Origin: Pedobacter sp. MR2016-24
GTDB lineage: Bacteria; Bacteroidota; Bacteroidia; Sphingobacteriales; Sphingobacteriaceae
Length of the DNA stretch: 64,000 nucleotides
Direction of reading: 5' to 3'
Assembly (NCBI RefSeq): GCF_026239655.1
Contig: NZ_JAPIVO010000007.1
Location: 310,001 to 374,000 of the forward strand
Positions 8,774 through 16,950 of the stretch are shown here, in pieces. The position numbers were made by a program, and so were the translations under genes. The notes under the pieces were generated by a model, which worked only from the letters and a program-made list of their open reading frames with translations, made no database searches and had not been told where the DNA came from. Position 1 is the stretch's first letter. Each line of letters starts with the position of its first letter.

Positions 8774-9040
8774 ATGAGATTTACCGACTATCCTGCAGAC
8801 AAGCCTGTTGTGACTACAACGTTTGTTACTGAAAAATATTCTCCCCTGATTAGTATAGTGATTGATAATGAGGGTGACATCGAGGCACTGAGTAATGATG
8901 AAGCCGAAATGGAAGAGGCGGTAATTATTACATTAGCGCAATTGGCAACTATAGATCCATCTGTAAAAACAATAGCAGAAATGAACAGCGGATCAAGTTT
9001 CATTAAAAATCCGGATACCAGCATCTGGGTAAAATCTTAA
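8774..9040 (+). CDS. small hypothetical protein
   Basis: An 88-residue acidic protein starting MRFTDYPADKPVV after an A-rich leader. It has a predicted beta-strand part (TTTFVTEKYSPLISIVID) followed by an acidic helix (ALSNDEAEMEEAVIITLAQL) and a terminal strand. No family recognised. It is followed directly by decayed coding sequence (9040-9335). The minus-strand frame over the same bases (8788-9024) is serine/isoleucine-rich and looks like a shadow. The gene is supported only by composition and lack of competition. Confidence 0.55.
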   Translation: MRFTDYPADKPVVTTTFVTEKYSPLISIVIDNEGDIEALSNDEAEMEEAVIITLAQLATIDPSVKTIAEMNSGSSFIKNPDTSIWVKS

Positions 9041-9335
9041 ATTGGATTAATGAGGCTGGTGCCGCAAGTAATACCATTTATATTGGTAACCAGAATATTA
9101 TCATTCCCCCGGGTAGTTACGAGTAGTAAATGGACACTAACTCACTCCAGCACTATTTGAAAGGTTTCTACTCTATGTTATTGCACTTGATGTGGAAAAT
9201 GCATGGGGTAAAAAATTTGCAGCTATATTTAGTGAGGCAGACTACAAGCCCGATTGGTATGTGGGCAGTGGATGATAGTGGCTCTTCTAATGGCGGATGA
9301 GGTGATGGCAGTATAAATACCGCCATCAAGTTAAG
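9007..9335 (+). pseudogene. decayed coding sequence downstream of 8774-9040
   Basis: Protein-like stretches appear in shifting frames. One frame starting at 9007 reads ILNWINEAGAASNTIYIG and stops at about 9126. Another starting near 9141 reads LYVIALDVENAWGKKFAAIF and then EADYKPDWYVGSG before stops at 9273 and 9276. In a third frame the text continues DDSGSSNGG to a stop at 9298-9300 and then GDGSINT. A 56-codon ATG frame at 9130-9300 mixes these. The simplest reading is one or two short genes broken by frameshifts, with a Gly/Ser/Asp-rich tail. No family recognised. Confidence 0.45.
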
Positions 9336-9349
9336 CTTGAGAATGAGAA

Positions 9350-9949
9350 CTATTTTTTTGGTGAATTGAATGCAATAACTTCATCAGAAACAGCAACATA
9401 ATCAGTGTTGACTGCTGCGAATTGATCAATATCCATTTTTGCTACACCAGCCAATCTGGATACGTGGCTTTCTGAAGTACCGATTAATTCTAATTTAGCA
9501 CGGTCATTAATTGTAGTATATAAACTACCAGTAGTTGCTTTCACACGTGCACTTGCATCATCTTTCAGCATCACCTGAAGATTTTCTAAATTGAAATTAC
9601 CTGAAGTTCTGACGCTCGAATTATCTGAAGCATCTATACGATAGATATCTTTAACGTATACGAATACTGTTACCGGGCTGCTTTCATTAGAGCTGATGGT
9701 TAAAGTATTGCCAACTTGTTTCAGCGATACCTTCTCCAGATCAAGTTCATCCATAGTAACATGCTCTTTAGGACCTTGTATTAAAATTACTTTTGTGTTA
9801 CCGGTTATGATTACCTTTTTAATGTCTTGATTGTTAATTCCCATTTCTGCTGTAAAGGTTGCCGCTGTTGCAGTAAGGCTAAATACTGAAGCTAATAAAA
9901 TGATAGCAATTGAACCTGATTTTAATACGGTGTTGAATAAAGTTTTCAT
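9350..9949 (-). CDS. secreted GIN-domain (DUF2807-like) protein
   Basis: A 199-residue protein with a signal peptide (hydrophobic 12-28, cleavage near TATAAT). The rest is a repeating beta pattern typical of the DUF2807 GIN domain: KKVIITGNTKVILIQGPKE, then repeating short strands with IDASDNSSVRTSG and LKDDASARVKATTG. The family folds as a right-handed beta-helix and was labelled a putative autotransporter adhesin head, though its function in Bacteroidota is not established. At about 200 residues it is somewhat shorter than many relatives. A second, more distant GIN protein is at 18353-19108. The long leader before the ATG suggests its own promoter. Confidence 0.72.
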   Translation of the reverse strand: MKTLFNTVLKSGSIAIILLASVFSLTATAATFTAEMGINNQDIKKVIITGNTKVILIQGPKEHVTMDELDLEKVSLKQVGNTLTISSNESSPVTVFVYVKDIYRIDASDNSSVRTSGNFNLENLQVMLKDDASARVKATTGSLYTTINDRAKLELIGTSESHVSRLAGVAKMDIDQFAAVNTDYVAVSDEVIAFNSPKK

Positions 9950-10233
9950 ATCTTTTGTTTGAGGTTTTTATAAATGTCTTTTTCTTAATTGTTTGTATAT
10001 AAGACGTCAACACCCCACAAACGTTTCAGGAAATTATCCCGTATTATACCACTACGCTGTAACAGCCGACCAACTCCTGTAATTTTTCGACCAACAGACA
10101 TTAGAAAAATTAAAAAGCCAGGTAAAAGGTAAATTGCATGAAAATAAATTATAGCTTTATAACCAGATATTGTTTTAGTTTTGATCAACATACTTTGTTA
10201 ATCACTCAATATTTTTCACCCAGCTTTTAGATC

Positions 10234-11055
10234 ATGCGAAAACTTCAAACCATATGTCTGGCCATTTTACTGCTTCTAAATTCTTGTGGGGACAATGTTC
10301 AGACCGAGAAGGATGAACATCCAGAAATTCCTGATTTCCCCGAATTTAAAGATCGGGTGTTCCAATCCAAAAATATATCCACCATCAAAATTACACTAGG
10401 TAAAACAGTAAGATATAAAGAGAAGGACTATTATTTCAAGTATGTGATTAAAGATGACGCATTATACATTATGACCTTTTTTGCTGATACTGAATTTCCC
10501 GAAATTGTTTTGAATGATAACTACACTGTCGACCTAATCATTATAACGAATAAGGATCTTGTTAAAAAACATATCAGATGGTCAGACGGTGATTTCGACA
10601 TTAACCTGAGTGTTGATGAAGATCATAACGTTACTGCCGGAAAAAGGAAATACCTGATAAAAACGAACTATGAAAAGTTTGATGAAGTTGAAGGACTACA
10701 TAGGGATCCTTCAGAAACCCCTGTTGATTTTAAATCCTGGCAATCAAGACCACAGGAACAAGTGGAAAACCTTGACTATTTCCATCGTTTTTCATCGGCC
10801 ATCACTGCTTCTGATGGCAATATTACCGGAGGTGCAAATCATCCCTGGGGATATCAGTATTCCCCGGTATATCTGATTTATTATGAGCTTACATATAAAA
10901 ACAAGATCGGATTGACTAAAATTAATTACGAACGTATGAATGCACCACTATTCATCAAGCTACATGATGAAATCTATTATATAACGTATGAGGAAGACTA
11001 TGTAGGAATCGAGAATGGTTTTAAAAAATATTTGATCAATAAAATTGAAGATTGA
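10234..11055 (+). CDS. hypothetical lipoprotein
   Basis: A 273-residue protein with a lipoprotein signal: MRKL, a leucine-rich core, then LLNSC with the acylated cysteine at position 18 followed by Gly-Asp-Asn. The mature part is mixed beta and strongly charged, rich in Tyr/Lys/Asp, with HPWGYQYSP near 208 and DEIYYITYEEDY near the C-terminus. I do not recognise the family. Aspartate near the lipidated cysteine gives no clear sorting prediction in this phylum. It is convergent with the small subunit gene at 11069, separated by only 13 bases. Confidence 0.7.
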   Translation: MRKLQTICLAILLLLNSCGDNVQTEKDEHPEIPDFPEFKDRVFQSKNISTIKITLGKTVRYKEKDYYFKYVIKDDALYIMTFFADTEFPEIVLNDNYTVDLIIITNKDLVKKHIRWSDGDFDINLSVDEDHNVTAGKRKYLIKTNYEKFDEVEGLHRDPSETPVDFKSWQSRPQEQVENLDYFHRFSSAITASDGNITGGANHPWGYQYSPVYLIYYELTYKNKIGLTKINYERMNAPLFIKLHDEIYYITYEEDYVGIENGFKKYLINKIED

Positions 11056-11068
11056 GCTTAACCTTATG

Positions 11069-11671
11069 TTAAGCCCAGGCCTTATCCCCTTTTTTATATG
11101 GAACAGATCCTTCATACCTTCCGGGAATAGCAATATAACGCAATGCCTCTTTACATCCGGCTTCGGAAGTAAAATATCCTAAAAGCGTAAGCTGTTTCAT
11201 CATCGTGAAATAATGATCAGGCAGGCCTTGGAAGTTTTTATCTTTCTTACGCTCAATATCTTCCAGGCCAGCTTTCCTGGACTGGTAGTCTTTCGCTTCT
11301 TTATCCAGTACAACTAATAAGTTGTGTCTTTGTTCAGGCGTAACTTTCATGAATCCGGTGCCATGCATTTTTTCAGACGCTGCATTGATTTTTTCGATTC
11401 CCTCCCTAAAAGTTTGCTGATCTTTTTCTTCGTAACAGTCGTTCACCATCAATGCCATAAAAGAACCAACATGCGCAGCTTTAGCCCCGGGACTTTTAGT
11501 GGCTGGTAATATGGTATCTGCCACCTCGTTCAGAAAATCATGATCTTCTTTACTAAATGTTACCTCGCTATTTTTTTTGCCTTCCCTGCAACCTACAAGC
11601 AAAGCATTGCCGCCGATCATCACGCCACCAGTGAGCACGGCAATCATTTTCAAAAGTTCTCTTCTTTCCAT
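11069..11671 (-). CDS. gluconate 2-dehydrogenase subunit 3-like small subunit
   Basis: A 200-residue protein of the gluconate 2-dehydrogenase subunit 3 family. It starts with MERRELLKM, a twin-arginine-like signal, and a hydrophobic segment ending LLVGC, so it may be a Tat-exported lipoprotein acylated at Cys28. The core DFLNEVADTILPATKSPGAK and VNDCYEEKDQQTF are family hallmarks. It starts 3 bases after the end of the GMC dehydrogenase gene, so the two are one operon. The small subunit is thought to support export and stability of the flavoprotein, which has no signal of its own and would ride through Tat as a folded complex. Confidence 0.88.
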   Translation of the reverse strand: MERRELLKMIAVLTGGVMIGGNALLVGCREGKKNSEVTFSKEDHDFLNEVADTILPATKSPGAKAAHVGSFMALMVNDCYEEKDQQTFREGIEKINAASEKMHGTGFMKVTPEQRHNLLVVLDKEAKDYQSRKAGLEDIERKKDKNFQGLPDHYFTMMKQLTLLGYFTSEAGCKEALRYIAIPGRYEGSVPYKKGDKAWA

Positions 11672-11673
11672 GA

Positions 11674-13353
11674 TCAGATATTATTTTTCTTTAATTCAGC
11701 CACAGCATAATCAACCGCCCTCGCAGTGAGTGCCATATAAGTAAGTGATGGATTCTGGCAAGCCGATGAGGTCATACAAGCACCGTCAGTAACAAATACA
11801 TTCATACAATCCCATACCTGGTTCCATTTATTTAATACTGAGGTCTTCGGATCTTTACCCATCCTGGCCGTTCCCATTTCATGTATACCATGACCCAAAG
11901 CATGACCACTGTCCCAGGTCTGAACATTTTTTATACCTACCGCGTCAAACATAGCTTTCATCTCCTCGGTCATGTCCTTACGCATTTTAAACTCATTTTC
12001 TTTCATCTCTGCATCCATCGCCAGGACAGGAAGTCCCCACTTATCTTTTTTATTCTTGTTCAATGAAACCATATTTTCATGGTAAGGAAGGATCTCGCCG
12101 AAAGCGGTAGCGCCTATGCTCCAGCCACCCGGTTCAGTGAGGGCATCCTTAAAATCACCACCTATATTCAGCTCTGCTATTTCTCTGCTCCATCCCTGTC
12201 TGCTTGCACTCCCCTGATAACCAAAGCCACGCAGATAGTTCCGTTTGTCTCCCCCAAGGTTCACAAACCGCGGAATATAAAACCCATTGGCCCTTCTGCC
12301 GTAAACATACTGATCTTCATATCCTTCTACAGTTCCGGAAGCACCCAGATTATAATGATGGTCCATCACATTGTGCCCCAATTCACCACTGCTGCTGCCC
12401 AGACCACCGGGCCAGACATCAGTCGCGGAATTAAACAACACCCAGGCGGTATTTAAAGTAGAAGCGCATAAAAAGACGATCTTACTCTTAAACTCAATGG
12501 TCTGGTTCGTTTCTGTATCCAGTACCTCCACCCCTGTCGCTTTTTTTGTGTTTTTATCGTACAATACCTCTTTAACCAGAGAATATGGTCTGACCGTAAG
12601 ATTGCCGGTTTCCATGGCTGCTGGTAAAGTAGAAGATTGCGTACTGAAGTAACCACCAAAAGGGCATCCTTCCCAGCATCTGTTTCTGAACTGGCATTTC
12701 GTTCTGCCGGGGATTTCGGCAGTTAAGTTTGCCGTTCTCCCGATAATCAGATGTCTCTTTTCGCCGTATGCTTTTTTAATCCTTGCTGCTACATCCTTTT
12801 CTACGCAATTGAGTTCCATTGGTGGCAGGAAATGACCGTCTGGTAAATGGGCGAGATGATCTTTAGCACCGCTGATACCTGCGAATTTCTCCACATGGTC
12901 ATACCAGGGAGCAAGGTCATCATAACCAATAGGCCATGCAACGGCAATACCATCTTTGTCATTTGCTTCAAAGTCCATCTGGCTCCAGCGATAAGATTGC
13001 CTGCCCCATAAAATGGAACGGCCACCCATTCGATAGCTGCGCCACCAGGTAAAAGGTTTCGTTTCGGTATAAGGACAGTCTTCTTCGTTAACCCATCCAT
13101 CCATCACCGCTTCTGAAGCTGCCCACCCACGGTGAATAACAGGATATTTCTTTCTTTGCTCGGCAGTTGTATTTCCTCTGTGTTCAAACTCCCAGGGATT
13201 TTTTGAAGCCATTTTATAATCTTTGATATGATCATACGGCCCTCCACGCTCTAACATTAATACTTTTAGGCCTTTTTCACAAAGCTCTTTTGCTGCCCAG
13301 CCTCCGCTGATGCCGGAACCTACTACAATTGCGTCATACGTATTGTTATCCAT
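11674..13353 (-). CDS. GMC-family FAD dehydrogenase with a three-cysteine cluster motif
   Basis: A 559-residue glucose-methanol-choline oxidoreductase. It has an N-terminal FAD fold (VVGSGISGGWAAKELCEKG at 10-28), the MGGRSILWGRQSYRW block near 109-123, and the C-terminal pair His491 (HEMGTARMG) and Asn534 (QNPSLTYMAL) expected at the active site. Cys220, Cys226 and Cys230 form C-x5-C-x3-C in CQFRNRCWEGC, the spacing I recall for the 3Fe-4S ligands of Burkholderia FAD-glucose dehydrogenase. It probably oxidises a sugar or polyol in the periplasm with its Tat partner encoded directly downstream. No cytochrome subunit is encoded here, so the electron acceptor is unknown. Confidence 0.92.
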   Translation of the reverse strand: MDNNTYDAIVVGSGISGGWAAKELCEKGLKVLMLERGGPYDHIKDYKMASKNPWEFEHRGNTTAEQRKKYPVIHRGWAASEAVMDGWVNEEDCPYTETKPFTWWRSYRMGGRSILWGRQSYRWSQMDFEANDKDGIAVAWPIGYDDLAPWYDHVEKFAGISGAKDHLAHLPDGHFLPPMELNCVEKDVAARIKKAYGEKRHLIIGRTANLTAEIPGRTKCQFRNRCWEGCPFGGYFSTQSSTLPAAMETGNLTVRPYSLVKEVLYDKNTKKATGVEVLDTETNQTIEFKSKIVFLCASTLNTAWVLFNSATDVWPGGLGSSSGELGHNVMDHHYNLGASGTVEGYEDQYVYGRRANGFYIPRFVNLGGDKRNYLRGFGYQGSASRQGWSREIAELNIGGDFKDALTEPGGWSIGATAFGEILPYHENMVSLNKNKKDKWGLPVLAMDAEMKENEFKMRKDMTEEMKAMFDAVGIKNVQTWDSGHALGHGIHEMGTARMGKDPKTSVLNKWNQVWDCMNVFVTDGACMTSSACQNPSLTYMALTARAVDYAVAELKKNNI

Positions 13354-13617
13354 AATCAGCAGCTAGTTAAAAAATAATACATAAGGAATATTTGGTTTAA
13401 CGTTTTACCATCAATATATCTAAAGATATGCTGTTTGAGCAATCATTAGCTAATGACGATTTAATGTACGTTAAAATAATGATGGAATCAAAACAGAATG
13501 CATAAAGAAAGATATCGGAGACAATTAATTGAATTTTGTCGTTTAATGATTAACAGTAAAAAAATAATTGCTGATTGACTGAAAGATCAGACAGACAGAT
13601 ACCACAAATTTAGCTTA

Positions 13618-14181
13618 ATGACTATTGAACAAATGGAGATACAATCTATATACCAGGAAACGATCAGATTTGCGGCAGCAAAGCATGCAGAAATTAACCA
13701 GACTATACCGGGAACAAATCTGCCATATGTGGTTCATTTAAGTAATGTGGCTATGGAAATTATGATTGCCGCTCAACACTCTGCTGAGTTCAACTTAGAT
13801 TTTGCGCTGAAGGTAGCCTTATTGCACGATACCATGGAAGATACAAATGCTACTTTGGAAGAGATTTCTCAAGGCTTTGGTAATGACATCGCGCTTGCTG
13901 TGCTTGCATTGACTAAAAATGATCATCTGCCAAAAACTGATAAAATGAATGATAGCATTCAACGTATTAAAAGGTTGCAAAAAGAAGTATGGGCAGTGAA
14001 ATTAGCAGACAGGATAACAAATCTCCAGGTGCCGCCCGCACATTGGGAAACTGCTAAAAAGATAGCCTACAGGGAGGAAGCCACTTTTCTGCTAAAGGAA
14101 TTGAAAGGTGGAAATAGTTACCTTGAAAACAGATTGAAAGACAAAATCGAAAGCTATAAAGTGTATATCTATGCGAGCTGA
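13618..14181 (+). CDS. small alarmone hydrolase, HD domain (SpoT/Mesh1-like)
   Basis: A 187-residue HD-domain protein consisting only of the hydrolase module of RelA/SpoT proteins. Candidate Mn ligands are His40 (HLSNVA), His70-Asp71 (LLHDTMEDT) and Asp131 (VKLADRITNLQ). Their spacing of 30, 1 and 60 is close to that of Mesh1. There is no synthetase, TGS or ACT domain, so the expected reaction is removal of the 3' pyrophosphate from (p)ppGpp, or NADPH phosphatase activity as reported for Mesh1. It is cytosolic, with no signal. It is divergent from the GMC dehydrogenase operon across a 264-base spacer with no other recognisable feature. Confidence 0.88.
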   Translation: MTIEQMEIQSIYQETIRFAAAKHAEINQTIPGTNLPYVVHLSNVAMEIMIAAQHSAEFNLDFALKVALLHDTMEDTNATLEEISQGFGNDIALAVLALTKNDHLPKTDKMNDSIQRIKRLQKEVWAVKLADRITNLQVPPAHWETAKKIAYREEATFLLKELKGGNSYLENRLKDKIESYKVYIYAS

Positions 14182-14281
14182 ATTCAAATATGAGACCATC
14201 ATGAGCTCGGCACCTGGAAACAGTAACAAAAAAACTCATGATAAATTATACATTTAACCTTTAAAAATAATAGATATTATC

Positions 14282-14554
14282 ATGAAAATCACATTAGACA
14301 TTAAATCAGTAATAATCGGCTTATTGAGTGCAGGTATTATATTTTCAACAATCAGCTTTAAAGACAGGCATGAAGCAGATAGTGGTAAATTCCGAACTGT
14401 TATTGGCGAAAAAGGTATTGTTATTTTAGATAGTGAAACAGGAGCATATATTATTGCCCCCGAAGTAATGAACATTGGTAAAATGCAATGGGTTAAAGGA
14501 GATTTTTATGAAACACACAAAGTCAGCATTGACAATAAAAAATTGCCCAAATAA
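14282..14554 (+). CDS. small membrane-anchored hypothetical protein
   Basis: A 90-residue protein with one N-terminal hydrophobic segment (about 9-24) that could be a signal anchor, followed by a short beta-rich domain (GKFRTVIGEKGIVILDSETG, then IGKMQWVKGDFYETH). I do not recognise the family. It follows the alarmone hydrolase by 100 bases on the same strand and converges on the SGNH esterase gene with a 10-base gap. Composition supports a real gene. Confidence 0.6.
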   Translation: MKITLDIKSVIIGLLSAGIIFSTISFKDRHEADSGKFRTVIGEKGIVILDSETGAYIIAPEVMNIGKMQWVKGDFYETHKVSIDNKKLPK

Positions 14555-14564
14555 TGAAGGAGCA

Positions 14565-16703
14565 CTATTTGAGTAATTCGGTCTGAATAACCGGACGCAG
14601 GGCATCTGCCCAAATAGTGTATCCTTTCTCACTTGGATGTGTAAAATCAAGCATCATTCCTTCCACAAAAGTTCCATCAGCATTCAGCATTTTTGGTCCG
14701 GCATCCAGGAATGATATTTTTTGTGTCGTGGTAAAATTCACCAATCGTTTATTAATTTCATTGATAAGGATCCTTCTGGAAGCTGCAGGATCTTTTTCTC
14801 TTGGGAAAATAGCCATTACCAAAATCTTTGTATTCGGTATTTTGGACCGAACGCGCCTGCAGACAGCTTCAATTCCTTCTACTATTTCTGAAGCGGTATT
14901 TATCCTTGCATTTTCAGTTTCGCTTGTATTATTTGTACCAATGTTAATGACAACCAGACGTGGATGCAGTCCGTCAAGTTCGCCATGGTCAAGACGCCAC
15001 AGAACGTTCTGTGTACGATCCCAGCCGAAACCCATATTTAACACACGATAAGATCCAAATAGATTTGCGTAAGACTGTGGTCCATTCGGTATTCTGAATT
15101 TTTCGTCGGCATATCTCACTGCCGGAACACCGCCCCAAAAATGGGTGATAGAATTTCCAATCAATATAATCTCCGGATTGATTGAATCTTTGACAGCAAG
15201 AACCTCAGCATGACGCTTATACCAATCGTAACTATCATTTTCAAGTTTACCAGCTGGCACAATCGCCGTATTAACTGGAAGAGCTGTATCAAGCGATTGG
15301 TCTCCCATTAGCTTTGAAAGTAATGGTTCCATGGCTTGTGCCCAGGCTTTCGCTCCGGCAGGTGTTGGATGCAGGTAATCGCCCATCATCTGATGATTAA
15401 TACTACCATCCAGATTAAGAAAAACATGATTTACGTCGCAGTAAAAAACATCTTTCTCATCAGCAAGTTTCGACACGATGTCTGAAGCCTTCTCCAGAAT
15501 AGCCCGGTGTGAGGTAGGATTTGCACCATCATAACTTCCAGGAAAACAGCGCAGCAAAATGATTTTCGTATCAGGTAGTTTCTGGCGGACAAGCTTTACA
15601 ATAGCTGCTATCCCACCAGCAAGCTGGCCTGCTGTATGTCTCAATGGATAATTTTTCTCATCCACGTTATTTGTGCCAATCTCGAGCACCAGTACTTTTG
15701 GCGATTGTCCTTCTAATTCTCCATGCGCTATATTCCATAGCAGATTCTCGGTACGATATCCGCTAAAACCTAAATTAATTGCTTTTCTTGGTGCAAAAAA
15801 TTGATTCCATACCGGCTGGTACTCGGGCTTCTCAAAATTGTTCGTAATGGAGTTGCCCATCATAATCAGTCCGAATTTTTCTTTGGCCACCAATACAAGT
15901 TTTTCGTCATGCCGAGCTCTGCTATATCCTTCAGCAGCGATTGCAGCAGGGTTGGGGATATCTGATTTCCTGATGTCCATCTCCAGTTTACTGCTAAAGA
16001 ATTCCGGAAAAGCAGATTTTACAATTTCCATTGTGAACGTATTTACTTCCGGCATCACTTTGAACTGCGTATTTCCGTCAAAACCTTTATACTTTTTCAC
16101 ATAATCTATACCGGCTTCATTCCAGGTTTTATTCGTTCCGGCAAAAAGCGCATACAACTTCGCTTTTGGATATACAGGAGGAACAATCTGAGGAATTACA
16201 GTACCTGGAACAGTTTCATTGAATGAAGATGGTGCGATTAAAAGGACATTATCCGGCTGTTCACTTTCTTCCAGCCTTTCTATTAATCTTGCTGCAAAAA
16301 CAGCCCCTGTTTGAAAACCCGCCACATCAAAACGTTTACCAGCTCTGTTATTTTTTAAGTGTTCCGCTTTTAAAACGCGGTAAATACTTAGTAACTCCTT
16401 TAACCTATGCTGATTGTTGCTATTTTGTTGATCACGATCCACCATAGCCACGTTGAAACCTTCTTTGTTGAAGAATTTGATGGTTATTATTTCTGCATTC
16501 TTCATTACATTCCCATCTGCACCGGCCCTAGGGAGTAACATAATTGTCCCCTTAATCTTATCATTTTTAGAGTTAATTAAGTGAAATCCTGAAGGATGAG
16601 TACTTTTTCCTTTCTGCTTCAATTCACTGCTATCCTGAGCCTTAACCGAAAACAGGCAAATGACTAGTACTATACTGATAAAAATTGATCTCATGAGGGG
16701 CAA
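14565..16703 (-). CDS. secreted esterase with a degenerate alpha/beta-hydrolase and two SGNH domains
   Basis: A 712-residue secreted protein with three modules. After a signal peptide (to about 22) comes an alpha/beta-hydrolase-like region at 38-235; its nucleophile elbow reads GFQTG (129-133) instead of GxSxG, so it is probably inactive. Two tandem SGNH/GDSL domains of the PAF-acetylhydrolase type follow. Each has block I GNSIT (nucleophiles Ser285 and Ser518), block III GTNN and block V (DYLHPTPAG; DFTHPSEKG). Single-domain relatives have about 230-260 residues, and in Bacteroidota they often deacetylate plant polysaccharides. The two SGNH copies differ enough to suggest an old duplication. 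Monocistronic, convergent with the gene at 14282. Confidence 0.85.
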   Translation of the reverse strand: MPLMRSIFISIVLVICLFSVKAQDSSELKQKGKSTHPSGFHLINSKNDKIKGTIMLLPRAGADGNVMKNAEIITIKFFNKEGFNVAMVDRDQQNSNNQHRLKELLSIYRVLKAEHLKNNRAGKRFDVAGFQTGAVFAARLIERLEESEQPDNVLLIAPSSFNETVPGTVIPQIVPPVYPKAKLYALFAGTNKTWNEAGIDYVKKYKGFDGNTQFKVMPEVNTFTMEIVKSAFPEFFSSKLEMDIRKSDIPNPAAIAAEGYSRARHDEKLVLVAKEKFGLIMMGNSITNNFEKPEYQPVWNQFFAPRKAINLGFSGYRTENLLWNIAHGELEGQSPKVLVLEIGTNNVDEKNYPLRHTAGQLAGGIAAIVKLVRQKLPDTKIILLRCFPGSYDGANPTSHRAILEKASDIVSKLADEKDVFYCDVNHVFLNLDGSINHQMMGDYLHPTPAGAKAWAQAMEPLLSKLMGDQSLDTALPVNTAIVPAGKLENDSYDWYKRHAEVLAVKDSINPEIILIGNSITHFWGGVPAVRYADEKFRIPNGPQSYANLFGSYRVLNMGFGWDRTQNVLWRLDHGELDGLHPRLVVINIGTNNTSETENARINTASEIVEGIEAVCRRVRSKIPNTKILVMAIFPREKDPAASRRILINEINKRLVNFTTTQKISFLDAGPKMLNADGTFVEGMMLDFTHPSEKGYTIWADALRPVIQTELLK

Positions 16704-16831
16704 ATGGTTAATATTTCCAGCTGGCTTATTACGCTAATCATCCAGGGAGCCGAATCTAGTGAAAAAGCCTAGATTTTTCCCAAAACTAAAATCTAATAAT
16801 TATAAAAAAGACCATAAAAATTATTCTTCCA

Positions 16832-16839
16832 TAAATTTG
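16832..16839 (+). promoter_or_regulatory. possible -7 element upstream of the YD-repeat-like gene
   Basis: TAAATTTG fits TAnnTTTG exactly but lies 111 bases before the ATG at 16951, implying a leader of about 100 bases. The motif is common in AT-rich spacers, so this is tentative. Confidence 0.3.
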
Positions 16840-16950
16840 TGAGACTTTAATATCAGGCCCGAATAACAGAATCTAACCAGCGGATAAAAGACAATTCCTT
16901 ATTTATAGATGAACTATGGTATATTAGATGTCGTGATGAATAGCTAATCA

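Noticed and set aside
9985..10191. Minus-strand open frame of 68 codons upstream of the GIN-domain gene
   Set aside because: It contains a hydrophobic run but looks like AT-rich spacer read by chance. It also occupies the likely leader of the GIN-domain gene.
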